A stretch of DNA of 64,000 bases from Oikopleura dioica (GCA_907165135.1 OU015569.1:5208001-5272000), one strand, 5' to 3'; numbered from the stretch's first letter, positions 1 through 11,744 are shown. Translations and numbers: made by a program. The notes: a model not told the origin generated them from the sequence alone.

Positions 1-641
1 TAGGAATGGTTAACATAAGCAATAATAACTTAAACTCTCCATAAGTCAAACAGCTTATGGTCAAACCGAACAAAGACGGATCGTTCTACAAAAGCCACCC
101 ATTACTAGCTTCCTCTATTCAAGAAATGACCCAAGAGTTATTAGATGGGCACGAGGTAAATACCAATTTAGTAACTTGTTAATTAACTTGCTAGCACCAC
201 ATCGGCCACAAGATACAGGTACCCGTCATTGAGTGTTACTTAACATTAGTTTGCCATGCTCGTTGCGAGTCTAACTTAGCTCAGACGGTGTCTATCATTT
301 ATTGATTTCAACATAACTATTCAGGTGACGTTCCGAACATCATACGACGGCAGCGCGAAAGGCGCCGCTTTCCTCGCTGCTGCCAACGTCGCCGCAAATC
401 AATAGACAACTTCTAACCTATTCATCCTGAATTGCTTCAATTTCTAGTTTATGGCTGTGAGTGAGGCTGAATGCCAGTTGCGAATCTAATCTGAGTTAAC
501 TTCAAATGAATGCTGCGAATAAATGATTGAAATGACATGAGAAAGTCGTAGTTGAAATAAGCTAAAAACGCACTTTTAGCTTATTATTTCCCTGCTAAGT
601 AAATAGTGAGTCCTTATTGTCGGCAGTAGTGAAGAAATATT
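1..641. other. No gene seen; two hairpins
   Basis: No convincing coding exon is visible. Two inverted repeats stand out. A GC-rich stem lies at 345-391 (outer arms CGACG/CGTCG, inner arms GCAGCG/CGCTGC and GAAAG/CTTTC). An AT-rich palindrome lies near 556-588 (arms AATAAGCTAAAA / TTTTAGCTTATT). Neither resembles a tRNA or a known RNA family to me. Confidence 0.4.
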
Positions 642-917
642 TCAAAATACATTTACATGTATCGGTTCTTTGTACTTGAGCGTCAAGAAACCAGCAACAA
701 AAAAAAGCAGGCACATGAGGAAGGAAGAGCGTTCGGCGAATTTAGCTGCTCTGTAGCACAAGATCTGGAGGCTGCCAACGATGCCCCAGTTGTTAGGATT
801 GAAAAGCTTGGGGAACTTGGCACGAATAAAGAAGCAGGTCGCGCTGAAGAGAAGCGCAATCTCAAACTTGGTGAGGACCGTTTTCTCCACAAAGTAGTCC
901 TCCATCTGAGGCCTCAT
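642..917 (-). CDS. Small membrane protein ORF, unrecognised
   Basis: A single open frame of 91 codons begins with an ATG at 915-917. Two hydrophobic stretches (around residues 18-32 and 67-82) flank a basic segment, consistent with a small two-pass membrane protein. A 'cattag' acceptor-like sequence precedes the ATG by a few bases, as expected for a trans-spliced 5' end. I do not recognise the family. Competing frames on both strands here are also open, so it could be a terminal exon of a longer gene or a chance ORF. Confidence 0.35.
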   Translation of the reverse strand: MRPQMEDYFVEKTVLTKFEIALLFSATCFFIRAKFPKLFNPNNWGIVGSLQILCYRAAKFAERSSFLMCLLFFVAGFLTLKYKEPIHVNVF

Positions 918-929
918 TTCGATTTCTAA

Positions 930-1518
930 TGAAAGATGAATTAGAAAAGACCAATTTAAATTTGTTCTTCGAAAGCCAAAGAGGGCAAATAGTTAAAAGA
1001 AGGGAATGTCATAACGGAACAGTTGATTAAAGCGGAAAACGAGAGAACCACCTAAAGGGGATTGTAAATGCCGATACATTATCGCGATTAGTAAATAATA
1101 AAATTAATTGGCATAAGTAATCAGAAATCCATTCGACGCGCTTACCAGGATTATTTGCTTGTTTTTTACAGGCACCCGACAGTTTTCAAGAAGAAACCTT
1201 AATAATTTATCTCGAAAAAGAAACTGTGAATGCCTGCAAAAATTTATTTTCGTGACCTTCAAATTTCCACTCTATTAGGTCAACCTTTATAACGAAAGAA
1301 AGAGTAGAAAGAATATATTTATATTTTCGAAAAGAGAAAGAGAGAGAGCAGTCGTACACCAAAACAGTGAGATTAGAAGCAGTGCAACAGATTGTCGTTT
1401 TTGTTTGTTTTTTCGTTTTTAAGAAAGAGTGGAATCGAGATCAGAAGTGAACTTTGCTTGTTGATGACTTTCACCAACGGGGAAATGGAATTTTACAGAA
1501 ATAGCTTGAACGGGGCAT
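930..1518. other. No gene seen
   Basis: AT-rich sequence with purine-rich runs (for example GA repeats near 1330-1350). No exon or RNA gene can be supported. It probably contains the 3' end of the sushi-domain gene's transcript. Confidence 0.3.
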
Positions 1519-3037
1519 CTAGTAAATGAACGTGGCCATATTCGGGCGGTAATAGTTCTGGTTCTGCGAAGGGCCGCGACTCGACGGGTATTCTATAAAT
1601 ACATTAAATATTTCAGGGAGTGAATGTAAAACTCCGCATATTACTGCCAGTACGTTTCAAACTTACGGGCTTGATCTGCATTAGACGGATCATAAATACT
1701 GGGCCCTCCTTCGTCCGCTGTCAACAGCTGGTCGTTTTCAGAGGTGCCTCCGACGTTGACCTGGCTATAAGGAGAGACATTTCCGCCTCTTATCGGATAT
1801 TGCGCGCGATTATGGTTCGGCTGGTAAAACTATAACGATCGTTTACTCTTTGATTTTTTCTTGCTCCTTTACCGTTTGTGAAGGGTCGGAAATAGAATTA
1901 TCCCGATTAGGTCCAGAAGTTACGATTTGGTCATGGAAGGTATTCTGAAACGAAAATTGTGAAAAGAGTATTGAAGATGTAATTAACCTCTGGATTAAGC
2001 GTAGGATTTCGATCCCACTTGTGGTACAGCTCAATATCGTTGGGTTCTTTTCCCGTCCTCTTCTTTCGAATACAATAAGCGAGCATGACAGAAAGCGTCA
2101 GAATCAACAAGAAAACGCCGGCACTGATGCCCACCACAATCTTTAAATAAAATGTAAGAAGAAAGGCCAAGTTATAGCGCCAAAATCTCACCTGATTTTC
2201 TTTCAATAAATTCCAAACACTCTGGTCGTTATTGTCGGGCGTGGCGTCAGACTGAGGATTGTCGGTGCTAGTAAAATGGTTACGAGATTGAACGAACGCA
2301 GATAAGGATATTTACTCTTCGTTTGGTACTGGAGTGTAAACATTTTGTTGACACGACGGATCATCATCACTCCATTCGAGCTCGCCCCCAGAGTATTCGC
2401 ATGTGCGGCTTCGCTCACCGACAAGCTGGAATCCATCCGCACACCTAGATGATCATTGAATCAACTGAAGCCGCAATCGTTTACTTACGAATACTCGCAG
2501 ACACTTCTTCTCGAGTTGCCAGTACATTTGATGAATCCGTTTTCTGGCTGATGCAACTCTGGACAGCTGGCAGGAGGTCCGCAGACTGGTAATTCTGCAG
2601 ACCAAACTCCATTTTCGCATAAAATTGAAGTTGGGCCGACAAGTTCAAGATCGTCTGGGCATGAGAATTTACACGACTAGCAGCCAATTATTAGATTCGC
2701 AAAAGATAGGAATTGACTTACAATTTCGTCGCAATCGTCTTGACGATTCGGCGAGGGGGAAATTTCGGGGCATTGCGCGTTTTTACAGCTGGGCAGTGAG
2801 CTTTGAAGGGTTCCGTCTTCAGTACAGCCAATCACATGCTCTTCAAGCGTGTCAAGGCACTAAAAAGAACATGAATTGAAGTTCTTTTTTGTTCTCTTTA
2901 ATTCGAGGAAGAGGACATCCCACCTCAATGTTGCATTCATTTTCACTGCAGGAGATCCACATAACCGAATCATCATAGTCTGGCTCCGGACAGATGGCGT
3001 GCGCAAAACTGGGAAGAAGGAGAATCAGCGATTTCAT
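1519..3037 (-). CDS. Sushi (CCP) domain type I membrane protein
   Basis: The ATG at 3035-3037 starts a cleavable signal peptide (MKSLILLLPSFAHA). Exons joined by short GT-AG introns encode several cysteine-patterned sushi/complement-control modules, with segments such as CLDTLEEHVIGC, SCPDDLELVGP, SCPELHQPENGFIKC and CADGFQLVGERSRTC. A linker is followed by one transmembrane helix (IVVGISAGVFLLILTLSVML), a basic stop-transfer sequence (CIRKKR) and a cytoplasmic tail. The tail is split over further exons and rich in Tyr (YSQV, NQNYYRPNM), ending in TAG at 1519-1521. CCP modules are protein-binding folds of complement regulators and cell-adhesion receptors; the ligand is unknown. I see no exact vertebrate orthologue. 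Confidence 0.7.
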
Positions 3038-3881
3038 TGTCTTATTCTTAAATAATCAACTGTTAAAAATCGAATTCTAACACTTTTAAATGGCGTTGAA
3101 CTGATATCTTGGCAGGGCAGGTTAATATAGTTTTGGCTAGTAGAAATAGACACTGCTACATGGTTTTCTTGAAGGTGTTTGGCTTCTTGGTCTCTCTGAC
3201 GCATCTGAAGCCCATGTCGTTGGTGGACGAGTCTGGGGAGTTGTGATGTCGCGCTGCATTGCGAATTCTATGTGCGGCTCTTTTCAGCCCTCGTCGAAAG
3301 TATGAAACTGGCTAAACTTGGCGCGAGTACATAATTGGGCCTAATTAGACTGTCGCGCAGAAAAGTGATTGAAAAAGCAATAAACTCTCTTTCCCTCTCG
3401 ATTCAAAATTGACTCTTGGAAATTATTTTTTTTTTCAGAAACGATAACTTTGAAATTAATCTTTTTTTATTTCTTTCCTTTCTGGCGCTCAAGCCGGACA
3501 AAGGAATATATAGCGCGTAGTTTAGTCACGCTTTTGGCTGGAAAAAAGAAACGGAAGTACTTCCACACAAAAGACGAAATTACATTACAAACAGCTTATC
3601 ACTCGAGACTAAAAAGAGCCCGATACTACCGTGGGATTTTTTTAGAGAGGGAGAAGGCCCCTGGCCTCGCTTCCCCGTTTCACTCTCGGGGAAGTCTAGA
3701 AATTTCTTTGAGGTCCTGTTGGGCACTTCAGAATAAAGAATTTAGAGTTCGGCGCACTCCGGAAAAATACAGTCTTCTGATTGGCTAGCCGCGCTAGGCG
3801 CGCGCGGCTAAACTGAGAGTCCCAGAGAGCTTAAGACCCTCAGATTCTCAGATCTCCCTCTAGGAAAAAATCTCATGGTAG
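3038..3881. other. Intergenic, no gene seen
   Basis: Contains a poly-T rich stretch near 3425-3475 and a CpG-rich short inverted repeat near 3785-3810 (gccgcgctaggcgcgcgcggc). An open frame at 3450-3788 on the plus strand has no protein-like character. It probably holds the promoter/5' region of the sushi-domain gene. Confidence 0.3.
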
Positions 3882-6800
3882 TTATTTAAAAATCCAGTTA
3901 CGAAAAATTCGAACGTCATTCTCAACGAGGTGAAAAATGAGCCTGTGCCTGTAAGAGTGCTCTGTGTCAGACAAGAAGCTTCCTCCCTTTTTGACTCTTT
4001 CAGTGCCTCGCGGACTTCCTGAGGGATCGTTTTTTGGCTCGTGCGTGTGGTAACGAGCAAAGCGGTCGCCAGTCCACTCCCAAACGTTGCCTATCATGTT
4101 GAAGAGGCCGAACTCGTTCTGAGCCCCGAAGGCGTCAACTTTTTAAATTATTAAAAAATGCATTTGAAAAATTAAACTCACCAGGCGCGGTGGTGAGGGG
4201 GAATCCGTCGCCCCCGCCATCTTCGTCTGGGAACTCGCCCTGCCAGTAGTTGGCACGGAACTCGCCCTCCGGCGCGAGAAGGTCATCGCCCTAAATTTCG
4301 AAAATCAGACACCCCAAAGCAAATAATGAAAATTCAACACAACCGCCTTGCCAAGCAAAAATCGATCTTTTAGCGATTTGTCTCTTCAAAAAATAACTGA
4401 TAGTTATCAAATTCTAGCACGGGAAAATTACGAGCAATAGTTTTGCGCGTTTTTATCATTTTCTTGACCGCATATTTCTGTTGTAAAACTTAAAAATGAT
4501 CATAACACGGTACAGGTGAAAAGATAAACATTTATTTAAACTAAACCCTAAAGATAATACATTGTATTCCATTTTCTATAGTGTCCAAAAATACTCTCTT
4601 ACGCTTTTCTTACAAAATGCGTAGTAAGAAGTTGGCCGATTAAGAAAGAATTACGAAAAAGGCGGACATCTGCTTTTGAAGAGTAAAAATTCATCGTCTC
4701 TCTTTTGGAAAAGGTTAACGACTGCGTGCGTTTTCCTTTCGCCGCTAAATTATTCACATCATCAGGGGAGAATAAATTTTGGCCTTCGTCTCTCGGGAAA
4801 AGCGATTGTTGACTTTCAAAAGGAGAAATTAAGAAGAAAACTTAATTATTCAAGACTGAATACTTATAATGCAAATTCAAGAAGACAATGCCATTTGCAA
4901 AGAATCTAAAAAGGGCCAAGCTACTGGCATGAAGTTCATGATCCGGACCAATTGTCTGTTTATAATCAATAATTAACTATCGAGCGGATGTTGACCGAAT
5001 TTCGAAAACAAAAAAGCCGAATATTTTAAAAAATATTACTGATAATGTTAATTATACTTGAGTGCAACTAAAACTCATGAAAAATGCAATTCGCTGTAGA
5101 ACTAGATTCTGGCTATTTTTGGCACTTTGTCAAGAGGAGCAGTATTATATTGTCCACCTTCTATGAGTAGTAAAATTCGCTATTCATGGAAGCTCTTTTT
5201 CTCTGGCCGGCGTGTCTCTTTTCAATTTTGGAATGTCTAGCAATGGCAAACATAGGGGGCTGTGTAAAATCGCTTATTCCAAATACTTTTGCACGAAATC
5301 GTTGTGCAAATACCGACTCAATTATCAATAATATTTAGACGCCATGAAAACGACACTTTTTGTACGAATCTTAACGCGCGTATTCACCTTATTCTTGGCA
5401 TGATCATAATTGTAAATAATTTTTTCCCTTTTCTCGAAAAACTGTCGCCTTTCTGAATGTGAGATTCTTCCATGAGTCTTCATAGATTATTCTATTTTCT
5501 CTTGTCCAAAAAAAAAGTTTGTTGGGCCTCTCTGCTCAAATTGCTGGGATATTGATCCTAAACGAATTCACTTCAGCAGTTTTAATCGTGTCGAAGCGCA
5601 CTCGCCCATTTCCACACGATTGCGCCCGACTGGCACGGTGCCGTACTTGACGTTGCTCCAATTATTTAACCCTTGTGCGCATTTATAACGATTCAATGGC
5701 AAGTAATAAAGCTAATGAAATTTAGTCCTCTATTGCCTCGAAAGAGGATTCATCTATAGCCTATAGACTATAGGCGAATATCCTTCACTAGGGTCTTCCA
5801 TGATCCCAAAAACAAAAATTTAAATCCTCTTACATCATCCAAGTTCTTTTTTTCATCGCCGTAAATGCTCTTCTCTTTCTCTGGTTTGCCTGAAACTGGC
5901 TCAAAAATGTGTCTTTGAACAAAGAGCAAACACACGCGATTCAGCAAATGAAAAAACCGTGCGTGAATTAGCTCCCCATAAAAAGTGGAATTTCCAAATT
6001 GAAACTTTCTCCAAAAGCAGGAATTCTCTGTTTTGAAATTTTCACAGCGGGCGTGAAATTCTTTCCCACTGCGGATCGACCAGCATTTCTTTCCGGCTGG
6101 CTGCGTTTTCTCTCTTCATAAACGCGCTCTACTGTGTGCCCAGTATCTGGCCCACTTGAACTATTTTCGTCCCTTTATCAGAGGTAATTCAAAAGTCCTC
6201 CGAGCCATTCACATGAAATGAGAGGCTCACATTTAAAATTCTCTGGCTCTGAGTCTCGCCATTTCAAAAGAGTCGTATTTTTTTCGGGACATAAAGCATA
6301 AATGGACGCCTATTTCAAGGTCATTGTCGCAATAAAATTAAATTCTTGGCCCTTGTTCGCATGGGAGGCCAGAATTCGGGGCATTAATTTGTTCCTGCTA
6401 AAAAAATTGAGGGTTTTGAATTTTTGCCGGCGATTTCACGGTTTCACAGGGAGTCGACCGCAACGGTGATGTCCATTGTCACCGTGAAAATGAAGGTAAA
6501 AACTTCTCCTGATTCTAATCATGACATGATTCCAGAGCTTGGGCAAGGGGTCACTACTGAGTAAATAGAGTATAGATTCCCGCGGAAGTAGCGCCGGGAT
6601 CCAGGCTTGACGTTTTTACGAGCGCTGGAGAAATCTGACTGGATTCGCGTGCTGCTTCCGCGGAACTTCTCAAAAAAAGGTTCTCACCCAAGGGAAATGT
6701 TTGGAGACGAGTTTGCCCCGCGCAGCACGCTCCCACTCTGCCTCGGTCGGTAATCTCTGTCAAAGGGTGTACATTTGCACGCAGTGTTTTTCAAAAAACA

Positions 6801-7711
6801 AGATCATTATGATATTCTCTATGTCACAGAGTCTGTGAAAGAAAATTACACGAAAACGTCGTGAGAGTTTTTTGAAAAAATAGCGATAATTCTATCACCC
6901 TAAACCTTTCCAGCCCACTTACAGTAGCGCTCGGCGTCGGTATGCGAGACATGGACAACTGGATGCGTCCATCGGCCCTGGAGTGAACTCTGCGGCCCTT
7001 CTGGATGCGCCCAATCTGCGCCGTTGATCATCACCCACTTCATCTGGTTGCTTATGTGATAGTTACACTTATTTACATTTATGATCAAGTGGGCGTGTTT
7101 TGTACTTATGAAGTTTAACCCCTGCGTGCATATAAGCCGATATTGCTGCATTCAACCCAACGAATCTCGAAAATTTTCTTCGCGAATGAAATTTTTAGCG
7201 CTCGCCTCTGTGACAGTTTTATTCTGGCAAACATACCGCGCCGGGGTTAAATAATAATAAAAGACTTTCGAATAAATAAACTATGAAGTGGAGATTAAGC
7301 AACCTAAGCCCAAGGAGCCGCCTGAACCATTTGATCAGCAGACTCAAGGACCTCCTTTGGTAAACAGAGGTCAAAGACGTACGAGTTGCCGAAATTCTCG
7401 GCATCCGTTTTGTAGCCGGTCTTCTGAACGAATATCCAGAATTCCGAGTTCGTAACTTCATACGCATCCATGTAGTAGTCTCTAGTTTAGTTTGAGTTTA
7501 GTCTCTAGTCAAGCAGGTCAGACCTTGTTATTCTACATTCCCGCGCTGGCTCTTCACCATCGTCTTCTAAAACTGGCGAATCAGTGCCGAAAATGAAGTC
7601 TCCTTTGGGAATGAGTACTTCTTTGTTCCATCTCTCTTTGGGAAAGCTCTCATCTGGCGGGTTGAACTCCGGCTCGTACTTGTGTCCTGAGCCGCATTGA
7701 ATTGTGAGCAT
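3882..7711 (-). CDS. Formylglycine-generating enzyme (SUMF)-like protein without catalytic cysteines
   Basis: Exons follow the SUMF1 fold in order. They read IPKGDFIFGTDSP, then DMDAYEVTNSEFWIFVQKTG, NGADWAHPEGP, HPVVHVSHTDAERYCKWAGK, RLPTEAEWERAARGK, YWQGEFPDEDGG, GNVWEWTGDRF and ERVKKGGSFL. FGE oxidises a sulfatase cysteine in the ER. Human SUMF1 uses two cysteines in GGSYMCHRSYCYRYR; the aligned residues here are GGSFLSDTEHSYRHR, so both are Ser. The usual C-terminal SNLGFRC segment is also absent; the frame ends soon after at a TAA. This resembles a pseudoenzyme such as SUMF2, although the surrounding sequence is closer to SUMF1. The ATG at 7709-7711 gives no clear signal peptide, so an upstream exon is likely. 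One intron is about 2.4 kb (roughly 4,290-6,690). Confidence 0.75.
4300..6690 (-). other. Very long intron of the SUMF-like gene
   Basis: Lies between the exon ending HFPWG and the exon starting DDLLAPEGEF, which are contiguous in SUMF1. At about 2.4 kb it is some fifty times the usual intron length in this window. I found no nested gene, transposase or clear terminal inverted repeat in it; only AT-rich sequence and a short palindrome around 5755-5775 (ctatagcctatagactatagg). Confidence 0.5.
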
Positions 7712-8417
7712 TATTCACGGCTTTAATCATAACACGACACTCAGAAAGAGCCTTTTATTGTCCACCCTGACGTAATAGCCAAATAAAATCGACACTGAAA
7801 TCAACGAAGACATAAATTTAAGGATCAAAACAACGCTTCCTGGAGATTCAGCCACGACCTGGCCCAACTGGAGAATCCAGACAATCATTCTTCTGATGTT
7901 TTCGGAGAAATCTTTAATCTCGCCCCCTTTTCTCTGCTAACAAATACGCGCCAGGTGGAACATACGATGCAATAAAAAAGAAAACTGAGTAAGGGTATTT
8001 TTCTGCCGAAAATTTGACGCACGCTCATTGCCCCGCGGCTCATTGACTGCATTAGAAAAAAGTATGGAAGGGCTGCCGGGCGGGGCGTCCTTGCAATGCT
8101 GGGATTATTTTCATGTCTTTTAAGTGCCCCTCTAGGCATCGCAGGGAAATGCATTTTTTGGAAAAATGCAGTTCAATTTTGGCGAGTTAAATTTCCATGA
8201 GGTAATTTATTGTTCAAATCAAGGAAAGCATACTTGAAAACGACTGTAGCGGCAACTGTGGTTACATGGGCAAAGACACAGGAATTGATATAAAGGCACA
8301 TGATTAATTGGGGATTCAGTTGACGGGGCTAATAATCAAATAAAATAAATAACATTAACACTGTTTTTTTAGGTTGGCCATTGGCATCTATAAACTTCTA
8401 AACCGTTCTAGATATGC
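7712..8417. other. Intergenic, no gene supported
   Basis: Upstream of the SUMF-like gene. A short frame near 7,770-7,815 on the minus strand (MSSLISVSILFGYY) could be a signal-peptide exon for that gene, but its splice phase does not match cleanly. A 60-90 codon open frame at 7,885-8,154 shows no family resemblance. Confidence 0.3.
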
Positions 8418-8636
8418 CCTCGTGACCAGGGCTATTGATTTCGAGTCCTTTCAAATTACCCGCGACATTTTCCGGGTAATCCGCAAGTTTCTACGCGTTT
8501 TTACGCTTTACAATAATTACTCGGGCTGCCTTATAATAGGTGAAAATATTTTTGTGAGATTAATTGACACCTAAATGGCTTTTTTAGTTGCGGGTAATCC
8601 GAAAGGACCCGGAATCAACAGCCCTGCTCGTGACCA
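8418..8636. repeat. Foldback element A (inverted repeat, ~49 bp arms)
   Basis: Left arm 8418-8466 (contains ctcgtgacca, gggct, gagtccttt, attacccg) is the imperfect reverse complement of the right arm 8588-8636 (cgggtaatcc, aaaggac, cagccctg, tcgtgacca). The loop is about 120 bp and non-coding. It is probably a MITE relic or part of a composite repeat with the next hairpin. Confidence 0.6.
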
Positions 8637-8661
8637 ATAACAGAAATGTAGGGGAATGTAT

Positions 8662-8818
8662 GGTGGTGGTGCATAGAGTGTTTAAAAATTCTAGAGGTCA
8701 CGTGGTATTACGTAATAGACCCCTGAAAGTCGGCATTTTTTGCCCATTTTTGACTTTGGCGACCGATTACGCGAGATCACGTGATATCTAGAATTCCAAA
8801 ACCCTCTCTGCACCACCT
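8662..8818. repeat. Foldback element B (~75 bp arms, tiny loop)
   Basis: An almost continuous palindrome. The left arm starts GGTGGTGCATAGAG and contains TTCTAGAGGTCACGTG. The right arm contains CACGTGATATCTAGAA and ends CTCTGCACCACC. The central loop is a short T-rich run near 8738. It could form a long hairpin if transcribed, and has the look of a non-autonomous foldback element. Confidence 0.6.
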
Positions 8819-8890
8819 TTGAACCCTCCTCTACAGATCCACTATAGATCATGTGACCGTAAAAACAGTGATATTGGCATTTTGATCATA

Positions 8891-9662
8891 TTAAGGATAT
8901 AGCCTGTAAAATTCAACTTTCGTAGCGGCTAAACGCGAGGTCGGATCTTTTTCATTTCAAAAGCAATCTTACCTAAAAATGGACGGAAAATTCAATTTTG
9001 GTACTTTTTTAAAATTTTTTACTCGAATTTTTCTCTCTAAAGCGATTTGAAATCTTACGATCGCGATTTCTCAAAATTTTTCCACTAATTCGCTAAAACT
9101 AAACCGTGTTCTCTGTTGTCATGATGCTAAGCTAGAAAATTGAGGGAATAAAATTCTCAAACTCGGTCATATTTTCATTCTAGTATTCTCCTCTTTCTTG
9201 CTCTTGCTTTTCTTCCCTGCGCGCTTTATCGCGTGCAGCCAATCAAAGCGCTCGCAAAAACTCTCACGCTCTCCCGGAAAAGAGGAGGCGAGAGAGCGAG
9301 CACCGAGCGCAGCGCTTTTCATAGCTTCTGCGCGCTGAGTTAGCCTCATACAAGGGTTAGGGTTAGGGCTGTAAAATCGGTTTCTTTCGGATTAAGAGAA
9401 CACTGAACCGTCAATTTTGTAGATAAAGGTCTAAAGAGCCTATCTATCGAAAAAACTCGACCGATTTAGTGAAAAATTTTCGAGGAATCGCGATCGTAAG
9501 ATTTCAAATCGCTCTAGAGAGAAAAATTCGAGTAAAAAATTTTAAAAAAGTACCAAAATTGAATTCTCCGTCCATTTTTAGGTAGGATTGCACTTGAAAT
9601 GAAAAGATCCGACCTCGCGTTTAGCCGCCACGAAAGTTGAATTTTACAGGCTATATCCTTAA
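8891..9662. mobile_element. MITE with ~200 bp terminal inverted repeats
   Basis: The left end reads TTAAGGATATAGCCTGTAAA and the right end is its reverse complement, ending at 9662. The arms stay similar for about 200 bp on each side (8891-~9095 and ~9455-9662). They include the matched pair GCTAAACGCGAGGTCGGATC / GATCCGACCTCGCGTTTAGC. A 3-bp direct repeat ATA (8888-8890 and 9663-9665) may be a target-site duplication. The central ~350 bp has no ORF of note and carries a short TTAGGG-like doublet near 9355-9367. It lies between the SUMF-like and ceramide synthase genes. Confidence 0.8.
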
Positions 9663-9884
9663 ATAGAAATAAATCAGGGCACGACTTTGAGAATTATATA
9701 AAAAAGGAAGTATTGGTGCTGTCTTGGCATGTTTTTGCGAAAGAGCGAGAACTGATCTTTGCGTTGTAAAGAATTGCTCGGTTGAAGAAGTGGTTTGAAA
9801 CTACAGTCAGATAGTACTGAGAAAACAATGTCGGAAAATACTGTTGAATTGTAATCGAAGCTTGTAAGAATGAAGAAAGCGGCT

Positions 9885-11195
9885 TTACTTGCCTTTTTTG
9901 TCGGAGAGGTTCTGATTGTCGTTGTCACTTTCATCGACGGAGAACTCCTCATCTGAGCGGCTGTCAGTGACGTTCTTGCCTTTCAGCAGCCTGTACGCCA
10001 TATCGAGGATAAGATAGAACCAGTAGAGATGCAAGATTTGAAGAACCATGAGCAGGAAGTTGAAAAAGTAGTACCCAAAGAAAGGCTCGAAGAGCCACAT
10101 TGACTTGATCCATGTCGTGTGAAGCACAACGAAAGGGAAGTAAATGATCCGACTGAAATTGTTGTTCAATCGAAGAAGAAAAAATTAAATTACCTTATAA
10201 AGAAAACAACTGCGAAAATGTTGAAGAAGTGATCTGCGATTGCTTGCCTCTCTGCGTAAACGAAGCATTTGGCGATTTCAAGGAAGATGTCGGATATGTC
10301 GTGAAGCCACATCACTGTAAATTTATCAAAACTTTTTCTCGCAGTAAACGATTACCTAAAACACCTATCCTCGTAAATCCGCATGCATACGAAAAAGTTA
10401 TCAAAGCAATAGTCGCGACGTGATGGATGATCTGCGCGAGGAAGTCTTTTCGAATTGTGTCGGAGAGTAATGTGCAGCAGAGAGAAAGATAGAACGCCAG
10501 TTCCGCAATGTAGTAATCTGAAAGATGTTATATATGTTTGTTTCGTGTAGCAATTTTACATTTGACATCCCAGGTTAGATCCTGCAAAGGAAAGTTTCTC
10601 CAGCAGTCGAGTGTGTCCCAGAACCACGTGTTTGCCATTACAACATACGTTCCATACGAGTAGGCAAGCGTATAGAAAAAGCCGCGCCACATGGTTTCGC
10701 CGAACTTCGCCGTCAGTGGCCGTGTACCCTGAGCTTTCTTCCGTCTGAACCATCTCTCTATTCTTCGTTCATTCCAATCTTTATCCAACTTCGATAAAAG
10801 ATCAGCTAAAGAAATTAGTTAACCGTCAGAAACGAAGATTTTTTACTTTACGTAAGTCTCCTCGTTCTAGACGCCTATGACTTTTTGAGTATTTTTCCAA
10901 AATAGGGCAGCTTTCAGGCTTCGCTGTACGTTTATTCTGAAAAGAAGAAGTTTAATTCAAGTAAATTTACATCATTTATCACCTTTATTCCGACTCTTTT
11001 TGCAATTGGTGTACTGATAGCTTCCTCAAACACTCTTCTTATTAAAATCATCGAAAACGCGATTGGAATCACTATCCAAAGGTCGCTCAGATGTGGGATA
11101 CTTCCACCTTGATTTTTGAATTTCTCGACGTCGGCCCAGGTTACTCCCGGTGGAAGCCAGTAACGCTCGTTCCAGAAACTCTCGACTTCCATCAT
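9885..11195 (-). CDS. Ceramide synthase (LASS/CERS family)
   Basis: An ER multipass acyltransferase that N-acylates sphingoid bases. The N-terminal part (from the ATG at 11193-11195) has a first membrane helix (LWIVIPIAFSMILIRRVF). It is followed by a partial Hox-like segment ending NERRIERWFRRKKAQGTRP, as in vertebrate CERS2-6. The TLC domain carries the paired histidines (DFLAQIIHHVATIALITF) and the acidic motif MWLHDISDIFLE expected at the active site. The last exons add two more helices and an acidic Ser-rich tail (DSRSDEEFSVDESDNDN), a typical CK2-type region of CERS2-6. Stop TAA at 9885-9887. Introns are short GT-AG. Which vertebrate paralogue it matches cannot be told by eye. Confidence 0.85.
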
Positions 11196-11744
11196 GTCTT
11201 ATTTTGGAAATTTAAAATAGAGGAGTTGAATTTTAACAGGTAGATATGGTAATACGTAGTATCGTATGGCATCAGACTCATATATAAACAATATAAATGA
11301 GCAAAATATATGCAAAAAAAAATAGATAAAATCGGATATAAAATTGCACTTTGTGTGTACGATAGGCTTTCCTCAGTATACAGTTATGGTGAGAAGCTGG
11401 ATTGTACGTATATATTTATACAGAAAAGGTTTTTTGATAAAAAAAATATCAACCAGGCTTTGAATGCTAAGAAAAGGTAAATTACAAAGTCATAACAATC
11501 ATAAATGCTCATCATGCCGAGAAAATGATATTCAATAAATATTAATTATCAGAAAATTAATAAAATAGGTAAAAAGCGGATTTAGAATTGGTAGAATAAA
11601 TATGGCAGCGATCGGGGACTTGGCAGGATGGACAAACTGCTAAGCTAATAATATATAAAAACTATCACAGTTGTATAGTGACACCACTAAATATCATACA
11701 CTATGAATACAGTTTATGTAAATGCATCATGGAACTATTGGAGA
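11196..11744. other. Intergenic / 3' UTR, no gene seen
   Basis: AT-rich sequence with many short A/T runs between the ceramide synthase start and the SLC45-type gene stop. No exon, tRNA or repeat with clear arms is visible. Confidence 0.3.

Noticed and set aside
240-310. Possible tRNA near 250-300
   Set aside because: No cloverleaf with a proper acceptor stem and T-loop (GTTCRA) could be drawn.
3450-3788. 112-codon plus-strand ORF
   Set aside because: Low-complexity start, no domain, and no splice or promoter context; likely chance in an intergenic stretch.
9350-9370. Telomere-like TTAGGG units
   Set aside because: Only about two units, inside a MITE; not a telomere or interstitial array.
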